This document shows positions 57,001 to 64,000 of a stretch of 64,000 nt of DNA, piece after piece. Below the pieces are notes generated by a model that made no database searches, had not been told where the DNA came from, and saw only the letters and a list, made by a program, of their open reading frames with translations. The position numbers and the translations under genes are program-made. Position 1 is the first letter of the stretch; each line of letters opens with the position of its first letter. The DNA comes from Neostapfia colusana (Eukaryota > Streptophyta > Magnoliopsida > Poales > Poaceae): the NCBI GenBank assembly GCA_030760725.1, contig JASWHV010000008.1, positions 29,112,720-29,176,719 of the forward strand. Direction: 5' to 3'.

Positions 57001-59911
57001 GACACTAATTAAGGTAATTTTTTGTTTTTGAAGAATAATTAAGGTACATGTTAATGCAGCAAGTGAATTTGGAAACGTTTGGATTGTCCCCAGAAGTTGC
57101 AAACACATATAAATACATGGCTTCGATGGGAATATATCTATTCAAGACGGATGTCCTTCTAAGGCTTCTGAGGTAAAACATTTTATACTACTGCTGAAAA
57201 TGGCTGACTTGTGTTTGCACTCTTGTGATAAAATCCAGGCACTCAGATTCTTTCAATGCCTTCTCTTTTGCCATGGTGATAAATATGAGATTCTGCAATA
57301 GTATTGAAGTTACTAGTTTTCTAAGATAGTTTTGATCATGATATTTGTTATGACTAGGAAATATTGAACGTTATGATTTTTCCTTGCATCATCATTCTTT
57401 TGATGGTACATGTGGTGATGATCATAGTTCCTTTTCTGTTTGTTTGGAATCTTTAGAGGCCACTATCCAACAGCTAATGATTTTGGTTCAGAAGTCATTC
57501 CGATGGCTGCAAAAGACTACAACATGCAGGTACTTTACACTTCACCAAATCCCGAGTTGCAGAAGTCATATACCCTAGAATTTTACTGATATTCAATGCT
57601 AGTTGTAATAAATACAGATTATACATTAAATACTGTTTTCTATGTGTTTGCAGGCTTATCTGTTTGATGGTTACTGGGAAGACATTGGGACCATAAAGTC
57701 CTTCTTTGAGGCAAACCTTGCTCTTACTGATCAGGTTTGTTTTTGTTCAGCATCATCTCCAACTTGAAGTCTTCTGGTTCCAAGTTAAGTTATCTAAGTT
57801 TTCACTTTTTATATTTGTAGTCTCCCAATTTCTACTTTTATGATCCTGTGAAGCCCATTTTCACATCTCCTAGATTTTTACCTCCGACCAAGGTGGAAAA
57901 CTGTAAGGTCAGATTCTCTTATCACCTACACACTGTTTCCTTCAGCACTCATTGCCTTGCCTGGGACATTTGCTTATCTGTCTGTTTCTGTGAAGGTTTT
58001 GAACTCTATAGTTTCACATGGCTGCTTTCTAACAGAGTGCAGTGTTGAGCACTCTGTCATTGGTATCCGCTCAAGATTACAGCCGGGAGTGGAGCTCAAG
58101 GTAATTGTTGAGTGTTATTTTATACTGTAGGAACTAGCAAAGGAACCCTAAAACCTTCATATCTGGCGGATAAAAGAAGGGGGAGGTAGATGGAGGAAAT
58201 GTTAGTCCATGGTATTTACTCTGCACCAGCTAATCATCAAATTATTTTAAGACACTTCTGCTTAATAATGCTATCTGAGCCTATACATAGATCATTTGCT
58301 ACCAATTTGTAACCGCAGCTGCCAGATTAGTTATTTATATGCTTTTGTTTGTTTTCATCAATAAATATATTTTAGCAATTTCTCCATGCATCATCGAGTA
58401 TATATGAATTCTGATGTTTATTAATTTCGTGACAGTGTTATACTCTTTTAGGTATTTTTAAGGTAAATGTGAATCCTTAGTTGAATATTAGCAAGTGTCT
58501 CAAATCTCTTAACAAATAATAAACATGTTTAGGACACTATGATGATGGGGGCAGACTACTACCAGACAGAAGCTGAGAGATTTTCTGATTTGTCTGATGG
58601 AAAAGTTCCAGTTGGTGTTGGAGAAAACACCAAAATAAGGTTATTTTGTGTGGTTATATATAAACGTGGTTGCATATGTATCGTGCACAATCCTTTGACA
58701 TGAAGTTCATTATACAGAAACTGTATCATTGACAAAAATGCTCGAATCGGGAAGAATGTGGTCATTACAAACTCAGAGGTATGTCCCTTCTATACATAAT
58801 TTATTTCATCATTGCTTATGAAAGCGATCAAGGTAGGGTGGATGAAATGGCGACAAACCACTGGAATTCTATGTGATAGGAATGTCCTACAAAAGCTAAA
58901 AGGGAAGTTCTATAGGACGGTGATCAGACCCGTGATGTTATATGGGGCGGAATGTTGACCAACTACGGCAACATGTCCAACAAATGAGTGTCGCAGAGAT
59001 GCACATGCTACGGTGGATGTGCGGGCACACGAGAAGAGGCCGAATAAGAAATGAGGCGATTTGTGATAGGGTAGGGGTGACGCCGATGAAGAGAAGTTAG
59101 TCCAACATCGACTAAGGTGGTCTGGACATATCCAGCGGAGAGCTCCAGAAGCACCGGTTAACAGTGCAATTTTAAGAGGTAGAGAAAATATTAGGAGGGG
59201 TAGAGGACGACCAAGGTTGACCTAAGAGGAGGCGGTAAAACGAGATTTGAGAGATTGGAATGTATCCAGAGACATAGCTCATGATAGGACTGTATGGAAA
59301 GTAGCAATTCATGTGCCGGAATGTTAGTCTTTTTTTTTTCTTGTTACTCTTGTATCTTTTCCTCTCTTTTACTTCATTAATATATATATATATATATAAT
59401 TATTGGGTTTCATATCTAGCCGACCCCAACATGCTTAGAATAAAGGCTTGGTTGTTGTTGTTGTTGTATTGCTTACGGAAGCCCTTCCAATTCATGCATA
59501 AATTTCCCCTTTAAGATGAATTCGTAATAATGAGCAATGAACATGCTTGATATAATTTTATTAACACTTTATGTCAGCTTTTATGCATTAAGAAGTATGT
59601 ATAATTATCTACCTCAGGGGCAATAATGTTATTTGATCTGAATATGTACCCTAGTGTCCTTAGAAAAGGCATCACATATTAGTTTTTTTAGAATGTCCAC
59701 ATAGAAAAATCTTAACCTCTTCTTAAAGAAGGCAGTGCTGGAACGAAATGATCTCCATGACATCGTTTTGTTCATCGTATTAAAAGAATTCCCTTGCATG
59801 TGAATGCAGAATGTGCAAGAAGCAGACAGGCCAGCAGAAGGATTTTATATTCGTTCTGGGATAACTGTAGTGCTTAAAAATGCTGTCATTCCAAATGGTA
59901 CGACTATCTAG
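54053..59911 (+). CDS. AGPL: ADP-glucose pyrophosphorylase large subunit, plastidial type, 15 coding exons
   Basis: Makes ADP-glucose and pyrophosphate from glucose-1-phosphate and ATP, the committed step of starch synthesis; large subunits pair with small subunits as a heterotetramer. Coding exons: 54053-54214, 54384-54530, 55691-55864, 55975-56067, 56151-56234, 56327-56382, 56679-56778, 57060-57172, 57457-57529, 57654-57734, 57821-57907, 57996-58100, 58533-58639, 58718-58778, 59810-59911. All introns are GT-AG and the frame is open: 514 residues, normal for the family. Residues 1-50 (Ala/Arg/Pro-rich) look like a plastid transit peptide. Key motifs: GGGAGT at 85-90, SGDHLYRMDYM at 206-216, FFEKPRG at 260-266 (sugar-phosphate-site Lys 263), and a left-handed beta-helix C-terminus with ENTKIRNCIIDKNARIGKNV from 456 (activator-binding region). 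The large-subunit type is shown by IPMSNCINSKINKIYVL and RTYNFGEGVGF. An in-frame ATG at 53825 would add 76 residues, but 54053 (CCAATGGCG) gives the usual length. The paralogue is not determined. Confidence 0.95.
54682..55552. mobile_element. Long-inverted-repeat element inside AGPase intron 2
   Basis: The left arm (54682-54765) and the right arm (about 55460-55552, inverted) share AAATATGACTC / AAATACGAGTCTC, ATTGACRCACC, TAAAATARGATTAT and TAGCTCATT blocks over about 90 bp. TA lies at both outer edges and may be the target duplication. The interior (54830-55400) holds no recognised coding sequence. It makes intron 2 (1160 bp) the longest of the gene and lies clear of both splice sites (about 150 bp and 140 bp away). 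Confidence 0.65.
58826..59468 (+). mobile_element. 5'-truncated RTE-type LINE inside AGPase intron 14
   Basis: 643 bp, with decayed reverse-transcriptase C-terminal coding (KLKGKFYRTVIRPVMLYGAE near 58898-58953, then MHMLRWMCGHTRRGRIRNEA near 58998-59060, broken by stops). It ends in the 3' tail GCCGACCCCAACATGCTTAG...AAGGCTTGG followed by (TTG)n, characteristic of plant RTE elements and their SINE partners. Imperfect 14-bp duplications TTGCTTATGAAAGC (58812-58825) and TTGCTTACGGAAGC (59469-59482) flank it. It is in the same orientation as the gene and does not touch splice signals. A (TA)n microsatellite lies at about 59379-59397. Confidence 0.85.
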
Positions 59912-60297
59912 AAGATGATAGGAACTTTCCTCAGGTAAAGCTCGTGCAAATATTTTTCATTTCTATTAGGGTCCATAATAAAGTCGCTGCAAACATAGGA
60001 AATCAGTTATAAGAGCCAATGTTTCCTTTGAGCAGCACTTTATAGTATTCTGATATGATGCAAGTCTTCAGTATTGGCTGTTAACAGCTAGTAATGTTCC
60101 AGTCCTTGTGGCTGAGTGTAACTGGGTAAGTGCACATGATAACATCATGTGTGAATAAACACAATTATGAGGTTAGCTAGAGAATGAATGCTCCGTGTGT
60201 AATTTAGAAATATTGAATAACAAATAAACATATACATAAAGGCTATATGAAGAAAAATCATAACTATGTAATGCTAGGATCACCTCATTTGCCATTC
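59912..60297 (+). other. AGPase 3' untranslated region and downstream flank
   Basis: After the TAG at 59909-59911. CCTCAGGTAAAG at about 59929 could be a donor of a 3' UTR intron. AATAAA at 60154-60159 is the first canonical polyadenylation hexamer, and another lies near 60222. Transcript ends cannot be fixed from sequence alone. Confidence 0.45.
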
Positions 60298-60785
60298 TTT
60301 TTTTTTTCTTGAACATGTAGGAGATCTGTGTATCATTACATTAAGAAGAAAGATGGGTAAGAACCTGTATAATACACACCACACACCAGTTTTCTTAGGT
60401 TACATCCGCGCCTGTGCTAGTCTGTTAGATTCATGGCGACCATCAACAACAAAAAGGACTAAATCTAATATCCGGGGATTGGGGCAGCCAAGAAGGGGTA
60501 ACCCTCTAGCCCCGGCCATCTCCCAAAGCCTTCACCCCTCTCCAGCATGGACTAAGGCACTGACCAAACTAGGATGAGCCCCATCAAACACACAACGATT
60601 GCGATGGTTCCAAAATGTCCTAGCTCCTAGCACAATGAGGGAATTAAGGCCTTGCCGCAACATACCATTTGTCGCTGCTGTGATTGCTCCCTGCCACCAA
60701 TCATCAAGTTCGGTATTGAAGAAATATTCCATGTACTGCATACAATCTACTAATTGTTGACCATAATAAGTTAATTTACACCCAA
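60298..60785 (-). mobile_element. 5'-truncated L1-type LINE tail
   Basis: On the minus strand, 60741-60532 reads as the end of an L1-type polyprotein: WWQGAITAATNGMLRQGLNS, LGARTFWNHRNRCVFDG, then SLVSALVHAGEG and a stop. About 220 bp of untranslated sequence follow, then a poly-A tail (the T-run at 60298-60309 on the plus strand). It lies about 390 bp after the AGPase stop codon and in the opposite orientation. The 5' break near 60785 is approximate. Confidence 0.75.
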
Positions 60786-61109
60786 AAAAGCTTTTGGCTG
60801 TTGCTTCAGCTTGTACTATTGCAATGTACTTTCTCTGCAGTCTAAAACTCTAGCAACCAATACCTGTTATATTGGACATCTCTAAGGATCTTTTAGCATA
60901 CATGTAGTTGCGAGTCTGCAAACTTTGTTTCTCAATTCTCACTTTAGCTTATTAGAGTCGCCTTTTAGAGGAGAATTACATATTCATTCCCGGGACTAGG
61001 ATTTAATATGTTTTCTAGATAACATTCTTTAAAACAGATATTCCCGGTACTAGTTCATTTTAACAGAATGAATGCTCAACAACATTACTCATGCTTAAAA
61101 AAATAGTAT
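60786..61109. other. Unassigned flank between LINE tail and copia element
   Basis: 324 bp, AT-rich, with no gene, repeat or terminus recognised. It ends AGTAT next to the copia LTR, which would be the left half of a target duplication whose partner is outside the window. Confidence 0.5.
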
Positions 61110-61319
61110 TGTAGAGGTAACATCTATATAGCCAATTGCAAATTCCGTTAAGCTTTCTTCTTAATAGAGGGGAAATAATAGGATGAATTAATCTGGGGGT
61201 CAAGGGTACATTATATAGAGGGATTAGGTGAGGGGAAAGGACTAAACTGTCCCTAACCCTAATCCCATACAAAAGACTAAAATGCCCTTGATTAGCCCAC
61301 ATAATGACACAGTCTAACA
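61110..61319 (-). repeat. 3' LTR of the right-edge copia element
   Basis: Minus strand: starts TGTTAGACTGTGTC next to the GTGGGGGGG tract and ends GATGTTACCTCTACA. It has a TATA-like CTCTATATAATG about 100 bp in. 210 bp. The outer limit rests on the TG...CA rule because no partner is visible. Confidence 0.7.
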
Positions 61320-62118
61320 CCCCCCCACAGTCACAACATCTAGCCACTGCAGATGTTGAGACTAGACCGAAACTCGGAGAACAGCGATGACGGGAGGCCC
61401 TTTGGGAAGATGTCGACGAACTGCGTCGTCGTCGGGACATGATGTACCCGAACCTCGCCACGTGCAACCCGCTCACGAATAAAATGTAGGTCAATCTCCA
61501 CATGCTTCATGCGCTGATGCTAGACCGGGTTGGTGGATAGGTACACGGCGCTGACGTTGTCGCAGTAGATCAGGGTGCTCCTGGCGACGGGAGTGTGGAG
61601 CTCCTAAAGCAGCTGCTGAAGCCAGGAAGCCTCCGTTGGCCACAACGCGATACTCCGCCTCAGCACTCGAACACGACACCACTTGCTGTTGCTTCGAGGA
61701 CCAAGAGACGAGATTACCGCCCAGGAAGACGGCGTACCCAGAGGTAGACCGGCGAGTGTCCAGGCAGCCTACCCAGTCAGCGTCGGTGTACACGACTAGC
61801 TCAGAGGTCGCGTCACGTCGAAGGAGGATGCCGTAGTCGAGGGTGCCACACAGGTACCAAAGAATCCGCTTCACAGCGGTGAGGTGTGGCTCCATGGGGT
61901 CATGCATGTGGAGGCACACCTGCTGAACCACATAGGAGATATCCGGCCTGGTGAAGGTGAGGTACTGAAGAGCACCTGCAAGACTCCTGTAAGTAGTAGG
62001 GTCAGTGACGGGTGTCTTGTCGGTAGCGGAGAGCTTCGCCTGAGTATCCACTGGAGTGGAGCATGACTTGCACTCAGCTATGCCCGCTCGCTAGAGGATA
62101 TCCAGGCAGTACTGTCGC

Positions 62119-62168
62119 TAGCCGACCCCAACATGCTTGGGATAAAGGCTTGGTTGTTGTTGTTGTTG
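62119..62168 (+). mobile_element. 50-bp LINE/SINE 3' tail inserted in copia RT, with target duplication
   Basis: TAGCCGACCCCAACATGCTT...AAGGCTTGG followed by (TTG)n matches the 3' tail of the LINE in AGPase intron 14. TACTGTCGC occurs on both sides (62110-62118 and 62169-62177), a perfect 9-bp target duplication. The insert breaks the copia RT frame. It may be a severely 5'-truncated RTE LINE or a SINE sharing that tail. Confidence 0.88.
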
Positions 62169-63249
62169 TACTGTCGCTGGTGAAGGAACAAGCTGTCTGG
62201 TCGGTTCTCAACCACAATGTCCAGGAAGTGGTGGAGGCGGCCCATGTCCTTCATAGCGAACTCCTGCTGTAAAGCAGAGATAGTGCGCCGAAGAAGAGCC
62301 GAACTGGACGCTGTCAGTACAATGTCATCGACGTACAATAGAAGGTAAGCAGTGTCACTGTCACGTCGATAGACAAACAGCGAAGTATCCGACTTAGCTT
62401 CGACGAAGCCCTGTGAGACCACGAAGGAGGTGAACCGGCTATACCAGGCTCTCAGTACCTGCTTCAGACCGTACAGGGATTTGTTCAGCTTGCAGACCAT
62501 GTCTAGATAAGCTGAATTAACAAATCCAGTCGGCTGAGTGCAGTACACCGTCTCGATCATTGTACCGTGGAGGAGGGCATTCTTGACGTCCAACTGGTGG
62601 ACGGGCCAAGAACGCGAGAGCCAGCGACAGAACGGTACGAACCGTCGCTGGCTTCACCACCGGGCTGAAGGTCTCGTTGTAGTCAACTCCAGGGCGTTGA
62701 GTGAAGTCCGAAGTACCCACCGAGCCTTGTACCTATCCAAGGTACCGTCCGCCTTCTTCTTATGTGTGGATACCCACTTGCCCGTGACAACATTGCCACG
62801 ACCGGGGCGGGGAACCAGGTCCCAGGTCCGGTTCGCAAGCAGGGCCTCATACTCTTCCTCCATAGCGCGAAGCCAGTGAGGGTCAGCGAGGGCGCTACGG
62901 ACGGAGTCGGTATGGGTGAGATCGAAGAAGAGTCGGTCGGTGGAGACGTAGTCGACGAGAAGACAGCTCCGGAGAAGCGCTCAACCGGCCGGAGACTCCC
63001 GGACGCACGTCGAGTCACCATCGGGTGGACGTGACCAAGATCCCTGTGGAGAAGAGGAGGATTGTACACCGGGCGCTCGGGTACAACAACCCGCTCTCGT
63101 CGTGGATAGACGAGAGTGGGTCTCGAGGCCGCGCGTGGCGCGGCGACTGGTGCAGAGGGCTTCGATGCCGCGTGTGGCGCAACTGAAGCTGGGGCCCCAT
63201 CCCGCGCTCGTCGCTGGTAGACAAGTGCGGGGTCGACGAAGCGAGAAGT

Positions 63250-63510
63250 CGGGGTCGTCGTCGGTGCTGCGCCTGGTGCGGCTGGTGATGTTGGGGACGT
63301 CGGGTTCACTGCAGGTGACGTCGGGGAAGTTGAGGCCGCACGTGGCGCAACTGGTGACGTAGGGGTCACCCGAGGCGCAGAAGGCGACGCCGGAGACGTC
63401 GATGCCGTGCGTGGCGCAGCTGGTGACGTCGTGGCCGCCCGAGGTACAGCAGGTGACGCTGGAGGCGTCGATGCCACACGTGGTGCAACAGGTGACGTCG
63501 GGGGCACCTG
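63250..63510 (-). repeat. Repeat-coded Pro/Ala/Ser-rich linker of the copia polyprotein
   Basis: In the minus-strand frame the protein alternates TSPVAPRVAST / TSPASPSAPRV type units of about 12-13 residues (about 36-39 bp), at least six of them. It lies between integrase and RT, where copia linkers are usually variable. Confidence 0.75.
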
Positions 63511-64000
63511 AGGCGTAGCGCGTGTCGAACCTGCAGAAGAAAGAGGCCAAGACAGCTGGGGAGCAGCCTCGGGGTCAGTGGGAAAAAGGGAATCCAGCTC
63601 TGTGGTGGAACCGGAAGAGATGGTGGAGAAGGGAAAGGAGGACTCGTCGAAGATGACATGCTAAGAGATCAAAAGGCGGTGAATAGTGAGATCTAAGCAC
63701 CGGTACCCCTTATGATCAAGGGAATACCCGAGGAAAACACACCGTGTCGAGCGGGGCACAATCTTATGCGGGGCAGTGGCGGAAAGGTTAGGGTAGCAAG
63801 CGCACCAGAAAACTCGAAGGTGATCGTAAAGAGGATCAGTGCCATATAAAGCAAAGTAGGGGGTGGAGGCACGAATCGCCTTGGTAGGAAGACGATTAAT
63901 CAGAAGTGTGGCATTATGGAGAGCCTCCACCCAGTATCGGGCTAGAACAGATGTCTGGAACATCAGGGAGCGCATGACATCATTAGTGGTGCGAATCATG

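Larger units (their letters stand above)
61491..63999 (-). pseudogene. Copia pol remnant: integrase end, proline-rich linker, RT and RNase H
   Basis: Right to left: integrase C-terminal region with YWVEALHNATLLINRLPTKA and CVFLGYSLDHKGYRC (63661-63999); a Pro/Ser/Thr-rich linker (about 62960-63660); start of RT with MEEEYEALLANRTWDLV, KWVSTHKKKADGTLDRYKAR and GVDYNETFSPVVKPATVR (62520-62880); RT with MDVKNALLHGTM, SLYGLKQVLRAWYSRF and LLLYVDDIVLTASS (62078-62593); and RNase H with RPDISYVVQQVCLHMHDP, YTDADWVGCLDTRRSTSGY and SSAEAEYR (61491-62051), which is frame-broken near its end (about 61640). Stops and shifts occur near 61515-61630, 62060, 62580 and 62700. Non-functional. Confidence 0.9.
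61110..64000 (-). mobile_element. Ty1/copia retrotransposon, 3' part, running off the right edge
   Basis: Minus-strand copia element. The 3' LTR is at 61110-61319, the C-rich complement of the polypurine tract at 61320-61327, and pol domains continue to the edge. The 5' LTR, gag and protease lie outside. The RT region is interrupted by a 50-bp LINE/SINE tail. Confidence 0.88.

Noticed and set aside
1..64000. CRISPR arrays, bacterial-type operons, phage genes
   Set aside because: No spaced direct-repeat array and no prokaryotic gene organisation. Introns, LTR elements and MITEs show plant nuclear DNA.

Overview
The window looks like nuclear DNA from a grass (Poaceae). Exon 1 of the one intact gene is very GC-rich, the retroelements are typical of cereals, and a fragment of plastid psaC has the grass-type reading near its end (YLGPETT). 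The species cannot be fixed from the sequence. About 85% is transposable elements, many nested inside each other. One apparently intact host gene lies at 54.0-59.9 kb: a 15-exon ADP-glucose pyrophosphorylase large subunit gene (starch synthesis).

Left part (1-4.4 kb): the 3' end of a plus-strand Ty3/gypsy chromovirus (coding tail, then a 2.8-kb LTR) sits in an older, reversed gypsy fragment. A CACTA remnant follows.

First nest (4.4-26.6 kb): a degenerate En/Spm (CACTA) transposon with a 3-bp target duplication encloses an LTR-like fragment carrying a 109-bp tandem array. That fragment was hit by a Cassandra TRIM element, whose LTR contains a 5S rRNA-like sequence. The Cassandra 3' LTR was then hit by a 13-kb gypsy element that seems to lack gag. 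One LTR of that gypsy received 157 bp of filler containing plastid psaC. Transposase remnants (TNP2-like and Transposase_24-like) occupy 21.3-25.7 kb.

Middle (26.6-33.8 kb): low-copy-looking DNA with two possible gene fragments, one of them exon 1 of a heterotrimeric G-protein beta subunit. It is interrupted by a 613-bp hAT-type element and a 5-kb Ty1/copia element, each with a perfect target duplication.

Second nest (33.8-50.8 kb): a short-LTR gypsy element (minus strand) is interrupted in pol by a 4.2-kb solo LTR. That LTR is interrupted by a 7.5-kb gypsy element (minus strand) resembling the CRM clade, whose polyprotein frame runs into its LTR.

Right part (50.8-64 kb): small hAT/MITE elements, the AGPase gene (with an inverted-repeat element in intron 2 and an RTE-type LINE in intron 14), an L1-type LINE tail, and a minus-strand copia element that runs off the right edge. 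Apart from the AGPase gene and possibly the copia gag, every protein-coding stretch recognised here is broken or partial. No tRNA gene, functional rRNA gene or CRISPR array was seen.
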